DNA of 64,000 nucleotides from Euglena gracilis. Lineage: Eukaryota > Euglenida > Euglenophyceae > Euglenales. The DNA is taken from the NCBI GenBank assembly GCA_039621445.1, contig CP154954.1, positions 19,206,642 through 19,270,641 of the forward strand, given 5' to 3'. Numbering within the stretch: the stretch's first letter is position 1; every line of letters begins with the position of its first letter. The notes beneath the pieces are model-generated. The model was given only the letters and a program-made list of their open reading frames with translations. It made no database searches and was not told the DNA's origin. Made by a program: the position numbers and the translations under genes. This document shows positions 10,588 through 21,147 of this stretch, piece by piece.

Positions 10588-10796
10588 AGCTCAGGAAGGA
10601 CCATTTCTGAGGGAAGAGGGAGGCATGGCGAGAGGGAAGCTGTGAGTGCAGGCCATCCCTTGGACACAAGAAGCAATTGGTCAAATTTTGATGCCCTTGA
10701 TAAATTGTCCTTGTGTCCACAACCTGGCCTGCACTCATAACTTCCCTCTCGCCATACCTCCCCCCTCCCTGAGAAATGGTCCTGCCTCGGCTGAAA
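10588..10796. mobile_element. Fold-back element of about 210 bp
   Basis: An inverted repeat with arms of about 80 bp. The left arm has AGGACCATTTCTGAGGGA, GGCATGGCGAGAGGGAAG and GAGTGCAGGCC; the right arm is its reverse complement with a few changes. The loop is about 50 bp. No coding capacity. It is probably a fold-back MITE between two copy-A exons. Confidence 0.7.
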
Positions 10797-10959
10797 AAAA
10801 TCAGTATTTTGTTCCCGTCCATTTACATAAAACTCAAAAGACCGAAATCTTCAAATCCACTTTAATGTAAAACTTGAGGTGAGAGACAATTTTCCAGTGG
10901 ACCAGTCAGTGAGGTTGGAGGTTAGATATACTTCTCCAGAGATGACAGCGGGACAGGGG

Positions 10960-11045
10960 GGGGGGAGGTGGCAACAAGGACTCCTGGTTGCCAACGTGCC
11001 ACCGTGTATATCTGTCGCCCCCAAGCTTAAAGCGGCAATAGTCAT
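10960..11045 (-). CDS. Exon RYTRWHVGNQE, copy A module set 1
   Basis: The minus strand encodes RFKLGGDRYTRWHVGNQESL. Homologous islands occur at 17930-18000 (NGKYTRWHVGAQEL) and 63947-64000 (ADGGKYTRWHVGNQG), each just upstream of a MIB/HERC2 exon. The Y-T/R-W-H-V-G-x-Q pattern resembles the end of a MIB/HERC2 domain (Y-R-x-G-x-x-G), so it may finish a domain begun in the previous exons. Splice borders are not fixed. Confidence 0.6.
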
Positions 11046-11299
11046 CTGTTTGGATTGGACGTAAAAGGACAGCAAAAAGCAAAATAGGGATTGCAGACCA
11101 AACATCAAAATGACAAAAACACCCAATAATCAATGGCTACTTGGAGGAAACACACCACCAAAAATATATTCACAAAATTACGGTCGTCTTTTTTGAAAAC
11201 TGTGTTGTACCACAGAAGTCAGAGAAGCTGCAAAGAACAAAATCAAAAGCTAGAACATTATCAAGTCTCATTTCCCCAAGATCGTAACGAAAAGATCGT

Positions 11300-11360
11300 C
11301 TCTGACCGGGGGGGGGGTTCGTTGGACTAACCCGGTCGTTGGACAAGGGGGGGAGGTAAG
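11300..11360. repeat. Family-2 remnant (GTCGTTGGACAAGGGG)
   Basis: TCTGACC, a G-run, TTCGTTGGAC, then CGGTCGTTGGACAAGG and a G-run. It is one end of the CCCTTGTCCAACGACC family; the opposite end is not evident. Confidence 0.6.
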
Positions 11361-11429
11361 TCACCCACACCAAAACATCAGAAAGATCCAGAATTGAAGG
11401 GGTTCAATGCAGCTTCATTCGAGGGCCAC

Positions 11430-11600
11430 GTCGAAGCAGGAGCGCGGCAGCCAATACGCCTCGGACCCGCTGAACTCCACCAGGTGCTTCTCCTCTGCGG
11501 CGTCGTAGCTCTTCAGTGTACCCATGCTCGAGGCGAGGGGGGTGAGCAGCGGCCCATCCGACGGGGGCAGTCCAACGGGTGCATACGGGACAACCACATG
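11430..11600 (-). CDS. Exon GTLKSYDAAEEKHLVEF, copy A module set 1
   Basis: The minus strand encodes DGPLLTPLASSMGTLKSYD then AAEEKHLVEFSGSEAYWL and PRSCFD. It ends at GTGGCC, aligned with the clear GTGAGC donor of the homologous exon at 18320-18480. The G-T-x-K-x-Y-(D/N)-A-A-x-(D/E)-x-x-(F/L)-V-E-F pattern, with a closing W-x-P-R-S, looks like a small beta-barrel of Tudor or MIB-repeat type. The family is an inference. A TGA three codons past the border fits an exon end there. Confidence 0.6.
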
Positions 11601-11696
11601 ACTGGTCCATTGTCTGAATCTTGCAATTCAACGCCGAGCGCATTCTTGAACTACGTGGTGTGTTTGCAACCATGCTGCATTTGCACCATGTCCGTA

Positions 11697-11775
11697 AAAC
11701 AATCGAAACTTCCATGGAACCATGCCATAACCATACCATAAAACCATACCAAAACCATACCATAAGCCACACCAC
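11697..11775. repeat. CCATACCATAAAA tandem repeat
   Basis: Degenerate tandem copies of ACCATACCATAAA/ACCATACCAAAA, about 80 bp. Confidence 0.7.
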
Positions 11776-11906
11776 AAAACCCCGGCTTCCGCACACAATC
11801 CATAAAAACGGAGCACGTCCCTCGAGCCTTGAAGGTGCAGTCTCAGGACAGGGGGAAGGGGAGGGGAACTGCCACGGCCATTGAAAACAGATGCACACGC
11901 GGCCAC

Positions 11907-11986
11907 GGCATCTTTGATCTGTTCGGCGTTGCGCATTCGCACCCGGTAGCCGGTAATGGAAGACCCACCGCCCCCTTCGATGGTGG
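11907..11986 (-). CDS. Exon ATIEGGG...GYRVRMRNAEQIKDA, copy A module set 1
   Basis: The minus-strand exon starts after CAACAG and encodes ATIEGGGGSSITGYRVRMRN then AEQIKDA, ending before GTGGCC. The homologue at 18734-18807 begins after CTGCAG and encodes ATDGWDYCTIAGHRILMRR then AETIQE, ending before GTGATG. Matching acceptor, frame and donor positions make this a confident exon pair. The G-(Y/H)-R-(V/I) part resembles the start of a MIB/HERC2- or Tudor-like barrel. Confidence 0.6.
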
Positions 11987-11999
11987 CTGTTGCAGGAAG

Positions 12000-12454
12000 C
12001 TTGGGTTGGCAGATCGTGATACAACGGGAAAACAATGTCATCTTGAAGCCACCTCTCCGCGTGTTGAGGAGGAATCAAAACCCAGGGAACCAACCGGCCC
12101 CTGGCCCCCTGGCCCCCTCGCCCCCCCCCCCCTCCCCACCCTTCCGACCAGAGCCCCTGCCCCTGTCTCCGGCACTGGCAGCCAATACGGGATGTTCATG
12201 ATGGGACAGGGGGTATTGATGGGAAGAAACTGGGGGGGGGGGGGACGTCGGTCCCCCCGGCATTATTTCTTTAAAGGCGCCTGCAAAAACCTGAAAACCC
12301 TTTTAAAAAAAAGCTGAAAAAGTTTTTGGCCAAAATGCCTTAAAAACCTCAAATAATCTCAAAAATGCACCCTGGAAAATTTCTGAATTTCAACCAAAAA
12401 AATAAAGGGTCCTACTTCAGGTCCCGTGTGGTTTCCTTTGATTCCCCACCATTT
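12000..12454. other. Intron-like stretch
   Basis: C-run at 12119-12134 and G-run at 12231-12243. Frames here are Pro/Gly-rich by composition. No recognised feature. Confidence 0.45.
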
Positions 12455-12469
12455 CCGAGAGAGAGAGAG

Positions 12470-12511
<42 letters not shown>

Positions 12512-12754
12512 CAGAGATGATAGAGAGAAGGAGATAGGAGAGAGGAGATTAGAGGAATAGATAGATGCTAGAAGAGAGAGAGATAGAAGAGAGATAGAGA
12601 GATAGATAGAGAGTAGATAGAGAGATGCTACAATATACAGACAGAGACAGATAAGACAGACATAGAGAGTATATCGATATAGATATATATATAAGAGAGA
12701 GAGATAGAGAGAGAATAGTATATAGAGAGATATAATATAGAGATATATAGAGAT

Positions 12755-12836
<82 letters not shown>

Positions 12837-12838
12837 TC
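12455..12838. repeat. GA/GATA/TA microsatellite cluster
   Basis: A (GA)n and (GATA)n block passing into irregular GAGA/TAGA sequence and ending in about 70 bp of (TA)n. Confidence 0.95.
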
Positions 12839-13046
12839 TTCATTTCATGTCGCCCGACATTTCCGAGATATTCTGGAGACATCGACACTTTCACTCCCCT
12901 CCCAAATGCCCTGAATGCCCAAAAGCCAAAATGCGATACCAAGAAATGGTTTTCCAAAAGATCATGCGGGACATTTCCTGAATTTTTTCGGGATATTTTG
13001 AAAATTGATACCTGACCAAACCAGGTGTAAAATGGGGAGGGGGGGG

Positions 13047-13442
13047 CAGGGTTCGATAGAAGGACAGGTGGGGGGTCCGGACCCCCCCCCCTGCGGGCCA
13101 GCAGGGGGGGGTGGGGGGACCCTCCCTCACCTAAACTGTGGCGCGGTCCAGGTGACCGAAAATTTTTGACCCCCTCCCCCAAAACGACCAAAAGTGCAAT
13201 TTTGGGCACTTTTTGGGCAAAAATGTGCCAAAAATGCAAAAAAAATTTGGCGCGAAGCGCCGGAGGAAAAAAATGACCCTTTTTGGGGGGGGGTCCCGGG
13301 AACCCCCCGAGGGTCGGTCCAGACCCCCCTGGCAGGTGGGGGGGGGGTGGTCCGGACCCCCCCCCCCTGCGGGCCAGGAGGGGGGGGTGGGGGGGACACC
13401 CCCCCACCTAAACGATGTACGCCCTCCTTATATCAAACCCTA
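13047..13442. mobile_element. Family-3 inverted-repeat element, copy 1 (AGGGTTCGAT ends)
   Basis: The left end is CAGGGTTCGATA, the right end TATATCAAACCCTA. Inside each end is GGTCCGGACCCC, C/G-runs and CCTAAAC/TTTAGG-type words plus GTACGCCCTCCTTATAT. The interior carries GGCGCGAAGCGCCGG and AAAATTTGG-type sequence that also occurs in the family-2 element at 25352-25764. A shorter copy lies at 16944-17056. No gene. Confidence 0.65.
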
Positions 13443-14515
13443 TGGGGGGGTCTGGACCCCCGGGAAAGGGGTCCGACACCTGACCCCATACCGTGCCTCA
13501 TTTTTTTTGTCGCCCGAATTGACCATTTTTTGTTGAGTCCAAGGGTCGCTTCATGCTGGAAAATTGTTTGCACGGGGGGGGGGGTGAGGTGTGTCGGTGG
13601 CCAAAATAGTGTAAGGGACGGGGGGCGATAGATCCCGAAAACATTTGGCTGGACGAAACTTTGAAAAAAACAAGTCATAACTGTGCAGTCAATCTTTGAT
13701 CCAAAAGCCTTCCTCCGCGAAATGGCAGAATGGAAAGTGGGGGTTTCATACACGGACCTTGTCGGCCAAATAACTCGAACCTGACAGGGAGTCGGGGTCA
13801 AAGGAAGGGGTATTTGAGAACACAAGTTGCTCGAGATTCGGGGGGAAAATCCAGGAATGGGGCTAGGAGTGACACCACGCAGTTACCATTTTCTTCTCTG
13901 AGCTGGGCGAGGGGAGACAAGATCAGAAACTCCTTTGATGTGGTGAGCTTCTGACTCCAAAGAGATACAAGACTCTGCCTCAACCAATTGTCTCTATGCG
14001 GTGACTTCTGTGCCATTGTGCTGATGCTTGCCATACTCACTGTTCCCGAGGGGGGATGAAATGCCCTTGACTCCCGGTGGGGAGAGTCAGGATGAGAGGT
14101 CCACAAGCCAAAAAAAAAAAACGGGCTAAAAAAATGCCACCGGGTGTTCCCTGCATGCCCGGGTGTTCGGCTCTAGCATGCTATAGCCCAGTGCAAAGGC
14201 AATTTGGAAATATGCCATTCCCAGGTTGGATATGGGTGCCTCGGACTGCCTTCCCAGGCAGGCGATCCCCCCCGGGACACTCACCTGGAGAGGTTTTCCC
14301 TCTGAAGGCGTCCTGGACGGTCGGGCCGCCTGCCTCCGCTGCGGTGGTAACGGGGCCGTCACCAAGCCTCAGGCCAAGCCAGGAGAGTGGACTCCCAGGG
14401 CTGTTTTCCCCGGCAGACTCTCCGGCAAGGCAGCTCCGGGCTATGTCTCAAAATGATGGATAGAGCCGGCTGGCAAATGCACCCAGCTGGAACGGGGGAT
14501 CCAAATCCAGTTTTG
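13443..14515. other. Intron-like stretch
   Basis: A G-run at 13575-13586. The plus strand at 14125-14460 has an open frame rich in Pro, Cys and Gly (PGCSALACYSPVQRQFGN), and the minus strand is open there too. I recognise neither. GC is raised, so an unrecognised exon is possible. Confidence 0.4.
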
Positions 14516-14592
14516 CATTGCCCCCCCCCTTGTCCAACGACCCCCCCCCCCGGGCAGTAGCGATATTTAGCTGTCGTTGGACAAGGGGGGGA
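14516..14592. mobile_element. Family-2 fold-back element, minimal copy
   Basis: TTGCCCCC-run-TTGTCCAACGAC at the left end and GTCGTTGGACAAGGGG-run-AA at the right, with about 35 bp between. It is a near-perfect hairpin and the smallest complete example of the family; larger members lie at 25352-25764 and 34777-34929. Confidence 0.8.
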
Positions 14593-15859
14593 ACCAATTT
14601 TTTGAATTCAAACCCTCCTCGGGGGTATTCAAGAAAGCCCTGGCAGGTGCCCCGGGCGACCCATATGGCAACTTTTTTTCCAGCAGGCGGAAGAAGACCC
14701 CGCAAAAAGCACTCAAAATGGAATTTTTGGCGATTTTGATCACTTTCTCCAGACGTTTCAAACCCATTATTTCTTTACCATTTTGCTTACCGGCCAACAC
14801 CTGTGCCTTTGACGACTGCCCAGATGGTTCGATTCCTCTTCCAGACTGGGTGCAATTGTTGGTGAGTTGAATTGTTGATGAGTGGCATCCGAGGACGAGG
14901 CAGCCTCCCACCACTCTCAGAAAACACAATCCAGGTGTACACCAACCACACATCATTGCCACTGCGTGCCCTGCTCCCAACACAAGGCACAGGACCTCCC
15001 CGCCACACCGACCTGTAGAGACCACGTTACCCCCTTCCCAAAACCACCCCCGGGGGCCACATACCGACAGAAAGGGAGGGGGTGTATGCGCACCTGGGCA
15101 TTCACAGAACAGAGGAGGGGGTTGGCGGCGGGTACAAAAGCTTCACCGGACGAGGATTTGTCTGTGTGAAACAGTGTTTCCCGTCCACCGACTTTGGTGG
15201 ATGGGGTCCCCCCCCGTGGTTAGCAGAGGTGGTAAACCGCCATTTCAAAGACATGATAGCAAGAGAAAACACCCGGGCCCAAAGTAGTGGTGGCAACCAT
15301 TGACACAAATATTGGGTTTCCTTTTTGGATTTCTTTTGATGCCAAAGACACCCAGAGGGGAATGGGTCATGGGGGTGTCGACGATCTCCATGGCAGTTCT
15401 GCCAAACCTTGCTCGCTTGCCAGATAACACCTGTATACAGAAACAGAATGTGATGCCAAAAAAAATAATAAAATAATAAAAAAAGCCAAAATGCTGCTTT
15501 GGAATCCACACCTGAGGCTTTGCCAGGGGATCGTTCGCGTGGCATTGGTTGCCCTGGGGCATACCAGAGATCGGTTTGCCGATGATTCACACGGTTGCAG
15601 CGCCTGGAAACAGCAGAGCTCTTCAAAACGGGCACAACCTCTTCTGGCGGACCAGCCCCCTGGGGTCCTAAATCAAACACATGTTTGGCCGCGATAGGAA
15701 CGATTGCGGGCCAAGGCACTAATTTTTGCTGACAGCCTCCCTCAGGCTGCCTGTGTCCCTTCCCCCAAAGTTGTGAATCAAGGAATTGGTAAAGAGTCCA
15801 GGCAAAAAGCAAACACGATACCAGGGGGCAGCATTTTGGGGTAGGCGGAGGGGTTGGTA
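14593..15859. other. Intron-like stretch
   Basis: No island with a counterpart elsewhere. The minus strand around 15490-15700 is open (EEVVPVLKSSAVSRRC) and somewhat GC-rich, so it might be an Armadillo-type exon, but that is weak. Confidence 0.4.
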
Positions 15860-16310
15860 TTGCCCACTTTTGGCTGCTTTTGGCATTCCCGCCCCCCAAT
15901 TAGGCTGCTATAAACCACATTTGGTTGCTTTTTATACACCGTGTTCCGGGTTGCTTTTTTGGCCAATTTTGGCTGCTTTTGATTTGTGGTAAATTTTTGG
16001 TCACGTTTGGCTTTCTTTGCCCACTTTTGTTTATTTTAGGCTGCTTCTACTGCTTTTTGGTCATTGTTGGTCAACGCTTGTGCTTTTGGACTTTTGGGCT
16101 TCTTTGCAGCTTTTGGTGACTTTCGTCTAATTTTTGCCCACTTGCTGTTTCTGCCAAATTTTTAGCCACTTCTGCCAGCTTGAGGCTGCTTCTGCTAACT
16201 TTTGGTAACTTCCTTCTCCTCCTCTTGACTTGCATCTTCCTTGAGGCAAAAGTGGACAAAAGTGGGGGGGAAATGGTCATTGGTGGACAAAAAAATGGCC
16301 AAAAAACAGC
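15860..16310. repeat. Degenerate tandem array of TTTTGGCTGCTTTTG units
   Basis: Successive divergent copies of a unit of roughly 25-40 bp containing TTTTGGCTGCTTTTGG, TTTTTGGCCAATTTTGG and TGCCCACTTTTG. The minus strand stays open through it as a Lys/Gln/Ala-rich frame (KLAEVAKNLAE), which follows from the repeat. Confidence 0.6.
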
Positions 16311-16469
16311 CACCTATGGGATTCTTTTATGTCACAGTCAGCCCTTGTCGCACCTGGTCGGCCCTTGCCGGCCGTGGACCCCCGTCTAGTCTACGAAGAC
16401 GGGGGGGGGGGTCGGAGAGATGGTTGGAGCTCAGAGGGTAGAGCTGTGCTTGCTGGGTCCGATCGGCCA

Positions 16470-16750
16470 CGTGACACAGACGCATTCCGGGCCATTGAAG
16501 TCCACCTCCGTCACGGCCACACCGTTGCTGACCAACCCCTTGGGAGGAGGATTCCCAATTTTATGGGGAAAAAAAGCAGTCAATCAATCACTCCCGTTGG
16601 GGGGGGGCGAGGTGGAAACCCCCGAAGCAACGGTGTGGTCACGACGCCCACGTTGCCAGCTCCCCCATCATCGTCGCCCCACTGCCACGTTTTTCCCCTC
16701 ACGACGCGGTTGGGGGCAGGGACCTGTCCCCCAAGGCAGACAACTGGGCA
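16470..16750 (-). pseudogene. MIB/HERC2 exon split by a 122-bp insertion, copy A module set 2
   Basis: The minus strand encodes APNRVVRGKTWQWGDDDGG then AGNVGVV from 16740 to about 16640. After the insertion (16516-16637) the same frame resumes as TEVDFNGPECVCVTWP. Joined across the gap it matches the intact exons at 10300-10470 and 63660-63822. Read through, the insertion gives VTTPLLRGFPP and then a stop, so the exon is broken unless the insert is spliced out. The Q of W-G-x-Q-D-G-G is D here. The domain is a MIB/HERC2 module as in Mind-bomb/HERC2. Confidence 0.7.
16516..16637. mobile_element. 122-bp MITE inside a MIB/HERC2 exon
   Basis: Inverted ends CCACACCGTTGCT (left) and AGCAACGGTGTGG (right), flanked by GTCACG on both sides, a likely 6-bp target-site duplication. 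Removing one GTCACG plus the insert gives an exon collinear with the two uninterrupted MIB/HERC2 exons. The interior has a G-run. Confidence 0.7.
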
Positions 16751-16943
16751 GGGCACAGGAATTTGTTGAAACCCAGAGGGCGGAGGTGTTTGGGGTCCCA
16801 AAAATGTCGGTGTTTCGTACCGAAAATGGCGGTGTGTCTCTTCTTTCCAGAGGAGCCTAATTGTCCCAATCCGTCATCAACCTCAAAAATATCAAAAAAT
16901 GTTGGGCAAGAAGGCATGGCTTTGAACCTTTTGTACCCTCAAC

Positions 16944-17056
16944 CAGGGTTTGATGTAAAGACAGCTGGGGGGTCCGGACCCCTTGCGGCCAGGAGGGGGG
17001 GGGTGGGGGGCACCCCCCCACCTAAACCTTGTACGCCCTCCTTATATCGAACCCTG
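16944..17056. mobile_element. Family-3 inverted-repeat element, copy 2
   Basis: CAGGGTTTGATGTAAAG at the left, CTTATATCGAACCCTG at the right. The middle is GGTCCGGACCCC, a G-run, a C-run, and CCTAAACCTTGTACGCCC. Short version of the element at 13047-13442. Confidence 0.7.
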
Positions 17057-17929
17057 CCCTCAACCCCCTGTTGGACCCCCACCCCAATTTGCTGATTGGC
17101 CTCCGGGAGAAGATGGGCCAATTTTGGCAAGGGCAAGGGCAGACGGTGCCAAAAGGGCTCACAAACCTTTAAAAATTCTGTTTCGAAAAAATTTGATTTT
17201 TTTGCCAGATAAGAAAAAGTCATGACGAATCCAACTATGCACAAAAAATACCAATGCCAATTTTGCACAGGTAAAGAATTAGGGGGTAGGGGCCCTCGTG
17301 CCAATTGTCCCTTCCAACTAATTGGCTAATGGGGGGTCTGAGGGAGTCTGGACATAGCCAAATGGGGGGGGGGGTACATGGGATGACTGTCAGTCGGCTA
17401 TGGAGTCCAAAGCCTCCTCAAATAACTCAGGATATGAGATATTTTATTTCTTGTAATTCATTTTTGCTCAGTTGGGACAAGGGGGTTTTCATTTCTTGGG
17501 AAAATGGCTTCAATCAAATTGACGCCAAGCAGGGAAGGGAACGTTCATTGAGGCCAATTTGGTGAGTAGTCCACAAAGAGCAACTTGCAAGTGGCAGATT
17601 TTTTTCTATTTCACTTTTTAGTCAAAAATCCAATTAAAAATGAACTTTCAAAAAAAGTCCACCAAATTTTTTTGAAAACCATTTCCCCAATAAAAGCAAA
17701 TTTCCGAGGAATCCCAAATGCGATTGCAGCAGGGGCACCTCTTGTGAGGCTAAATTGGTGGATACGAGCGAGAGTCTGGGGGAAATAACTTCCCAGTGGG
17801 GGGAGGGGGCAGGCAGAATGACGCCTTTCCTTCAAAAAAGCAGCCACGCGAAATTATTGTAATACCCACTTTTGTCGGTCAATTGGACAGGAACAATTCG
17901 ACAGGCAAGGTCCAAGTTCCTGGGCTCCG
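17057..17929. other. Intron-like stretch
   Basis: AT-rich. G-run at 17366. No island recognised on either strand. Confidence 0.5.
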
Positions 17930-18005
17930 ACGTGCCAGCGCGTGTACTTTCCATTCTCAGCACTGAAGTGGCAAGGAGGATGATAGCGCACCAACTGAAC
18001 CCGAA
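17930..18005 (-). CDS. Exon NGKYTRWHVGAQE, copy A module set 2
   Basis: The minus strand encodes HFSAENGKYTRWHVGAQELG. It is homologous to 10960-11045 and 63947-64000 and is in the same place, between the GTVKRYNAA exon and the MIB/HERC2 exon. It probably forms the closing strands of a MIB/HERC2-type barrel. Borders are not fixed. Confidence 0.6.
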
Positions 18006-18319
18006 GCGGCAGCTTTGGACAACTGAACGAATTGGAAACCATTTAAAAGTGCACGTCCAAAGCCACAGAGAAAGGAACTACCGTGCAGAACTTCCCTGGC
18101 TCCCTTTGGGCACCAAAAAAAGACGGGTCTGCCTTGGCAACGCACATGCCTGCCACCCACCCCTCCCCCAGGAAAGGCTGATCCAAACCTACCAGGTTGC
18201 ATCGCTCGGGAGTGGGACAATCCATTAGGGCACGAGAGGGATTCAAATGCCTCCACATCGAAATGCAGACGACGGTTTCCAGAATAGGGTGAATCCATGC
18301 GGCTTCACACGAGGCTCAC

Positions 18320-18480
18320 GTTGAAGCAGGAGCGGGGCACCCAATGGGACCCGCAGCTGTCGAACTCCACGAAATACGCGTCGTCCGCTGCGTTGTAGCG
18401 CTTCACGGTGCCCTGCTTGGATGCGAGGGGTACCAGCCGGACCGCATCTGCTGGCCGCGTGGCCATCGACTCCACATGCA
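18320..18480 (-). CDS. Exon GTVKRYNAADDAYFVEF, copy A module set 2
   Basis: The minus strand encodes VRLVPLASKQGTVKRYNAAD then DAYFVEFDSCGSHWVPRS and CFN, ending at a clear donor GTGAGC (first intron base 18319). The homologue at 11430-11600 is about 55% identical. Probable Tudor/MIB-like beta-barrel (inferred). It is followed on the minus strand by the KYTRWHVGAQ exon. Confidence 0.65.
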
Positions 18481-18494
18481 CATCTCCATGGTAC

Positions 18495-18560
18495 CCCCCC
18501 CCCTATGTCGTACGCCCAGTAACCTCTGTCCTCCGACTGGGGAGGTGGTCGATAAAGGGT
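18495..18560. repeat. Family-2 remnant (CAGTAACCTCTGTCCTCCGAC)
   Basis: A C-run, CTATGTCGTACGCCCAGTAA and CCTCTGTCCTCCGACTGGGG match the left part of the element at 25352-25764. The right end is not seen. Confidence 0.6.
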
Positions 18561-18733
18561 CCAAAAAAAAAGTTGGAAGGTACCTGGAACCCACAAAAAA
18601 GGTCAAAAGCTTTTACTTCTGGCATTTCTTGGGCAATGAAATCTTTGGAGCAATTTTGAGAAAACCGAAATGGGGCACTTTATTGAGAGTCTGCCATTTG
18701 AATCGAAATCATGGATGCACATGTGTTCATCAC

Positions 18734-18807
18734 TTCTTGAATTGTTTCGGCTCTGCGCATTAGTATCCGGTGGCCCGCAATGGTGCAATAATCCCAGCCA
18801 TCAGTGG
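18734..18807 (-). CDS. Exon ATDGWDYCTIAGHRILMRR, copy A module set 2
   Basis: Starts after CTGCAG (acceptor) and ends before GTGATG. It encodes ATDGWDYCTIAGHRILMRR then AETIQE. Paralogue of 11907-11986. This is the most 5' copy-A island I can identify, so the true 5' end of the gene lies further right and is not located. Confidence 0.6.
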
Positions 18808-20962
18808 CTGCAGAGCATCTGGTCCGACACCGAAATGTAAAAAAGGCAAAGGTGCGATGGGTAGTGGCCGACACCCTCCCGTTTTGTCACAGGACCCCCA
18901 CAAGGGGGGGGGAAGGTGATGCGGGACTGGTTGGCCCAAAACACGATGCTCAAAACCAGGGCTCAAAAAAAAAATAAGAAAAGCCAGCAAGGGGTAAGTG
19001 GACCACTTTTGTCCACCCAAAGGTTGGCATACCTGAACCTGGATTTTTTGTCGAAATTCAGCTTGGGGTTGAGGGTGCTGGGTGGTTATGGACGGATGGA
19101 CCCTCACGTGGCAAGTGGGAGGGACCCTTCAAAAGAAAAAACAATCCGGCAGCGGAAAAACTCGACTTACCATCGACACAAGAAGACAAATGATGGCAAG
19201 GAGCCGGAACATAATGTCTAAAACTTTCCAACTCTGGAAGAAAAAATCCCTTTGGAAAGATAAAATGTCAGAATGAAAATTACAAAATTTGAAAAAGGAC
19301 GGAGATAGAAACGTGACCGAAAAAATCTGGGGATTTTGGTTGTTGAGGCTTTAAATCCAGCTTAAAATGGGGAGGGAGGGAAATAACGTTGGCTGTTATT
19401 ATGTCCTGTGACAGAATGATGGCAAACCAGCCAAAAGGCATGGAAGCAGGCTTTCGACATGGAACAACATGGAAAGACATGGAAGTGTTGCTATTTGCAG
19501 GTTTTCTTGTTAACGTTTTGGTATTACGTCATGTCGACACATTGTTTGGGTGGGAGCATATTGGAACTGGGGTCAAATACAAACGGCCCTGAGTGGCACT
19601 TTTCCCTCTGCTGAGGTCTCTTTGGCCATGGATGGCGTGCTTGTAGGTGGCCGGGGGACCCCGCATCCCGGGTTGGAGCCCGTGGGGCGGCGCAGTGAGG
19701 TGTCTGTGTGAGGTGCATTTCAATGAGCATTCAGAGACCACCTCCTGGGGATGAAGGAGGGGCGAGGGGATGCACCCGATGGGGGATCCCCGTCGTCATC
19801 CCAAGCGCTGCACTCCGGCGTTGCACCGGAAGATCCTCAGACCAATGAAATGAAAGACGGAAGAAAAAGCAAAGAGAAAAGAAGAGCGGGGTCGCCCCTT
19901 GAGGAGGTCCAGTGAGCTGAAACCCTAGGGGGGGGGGGGGGCCGGGGGGGCAAGTTGGAAACCAACGGAAAATCCAATGCCACTGGTTGGGAAGCCTCAG
20001 CCAAATTTCAGGCCAAAGACAACCATTTTTGCTGATTCTTAACCCTGTTTTCAATTACTTTTTTGCACAGATTCTTTTCATTTGGACAATCTGGGCTGAG
20101 CAACGGCGCGGACAAAAAATTTTGGTTGGCAAAAAATAATGGAAAATTACAAGGAATTCTGATTTTGAAAAACGACGTTTCATGCATAATGATGGTAATT
20201 ATTCTTCCTTGAAAACTTTGACTTGTAAAAACTTTCTGGCAGAAAAGCAACTCGAAATCCACCAAAAATGGTCAAAAAACCTGGTGATCTTTTTCAAAAT
20301 GTATAAATCCCAAAAAATGGATAGTATTTCACAGCCATGATTGGTTGTTTATGAAATTTGACCACCACTCAGAGTGCTCTTCCCAAAGGAAAACCACCCT
20401 GGACAAGAATCACCAGGAAAGTGGTTGGTTGCCTAAAACTTTGTTCTACCAACAAATTCTCGTCCGGGCTGCGGGCTGAGAAAAGGGTGCAAGCTGATTG
20501 GACTTAAAACGTGGCGCCCCCCCCCCCTGCCGAAGAAAGAACGCAACTCCAAAATTTTACGGAAGCAAATCAATTTGGCGGAGAAAATGAACGGCCGGAT
20601 GATCCTCCTGTGGAACACTCAGTGGGCCGGAGCTGGCAGGGTCTCTGCAACCACCAACGATCGCCTGCACTACCCTGTATTCTTCCCAAACGGTGGCAGC
20701 ATTCCGGGGAGAATGCTGCCACATCCCAGGTGAACCATGGGGGGGGGGGCAACTAGAGAGGTGCAAATGCAGTACAAAAATGATGGCCATTTTTATCACA
20801 GTCATGCACTTCTCAGGAATTCGGGGGGAAAGCTACACTACGATTTGAGGAGTCCTTTGGCAGGAAACTTTGCACCAAGGAAAGACAATGTTGAGGGTAA
20901 CCATTGAAGAAAATAAGGAATTCCACGGGTTACTCGATAAAATCCTCAGGGGTGAATTTTTC
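18808..20962. other. Stretch without confident gene
   Basis: The likely start region of copy A should lie here or beyond, but no promoter or start is recognisable. At 20570-20750 both strands are open (minus NAATVWEEYRVVQAIVGG, faintly Armadillo-like). G-run at 19929-19940. Confidence 0.4.
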
Positions 20963-21035
20963 CATAACAAGAAAGAAAACATCACTTTTCATGACAAGAA
21001 AAAAACATCATTTTTCATGACAAGAAAAACACAAT
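20963..21035. repeat. Tandem repeat CATGACAAGAAAAAAACATC
   Basis: About 2.5 copies of a 27-bp unit (TTTTTCATGACAAGAAA), next to the SPRY-like exon. Confidence 0.75.
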
Positions 21036-21088
21036 TTTGACGGTCTGGCTGAAACAGACCCACCTCCAGGCACGGCAGTGCGTCTCAC

Positions 21089-21147
21089 CCGCTGGCCGGC
21101 GCCACACAGCGACACCCCGAACCGCAGCGTGCTGTCTTGCTCCACCG
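21089..21147 (-). CDS. SPRY-like exon, set 1 last part
   Basis: A 59-bp minus-strand exon with strong borders: acceptor GCGGCAG and donor GTGAGA. It encodes VEQDSTLRFGVSLCGAGQR. The S-T-L-R-F-G-V-S-L run fits the closing beta strands of a SPRY domain, and it lies 3' of the exon with the G-D-x-L...F-A-V-N-G-x-P core. SPRY domains bind partner proteins, often in ubiquitin ligases, which fits the MIB/HERC2 context. Confidence 0.6.
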
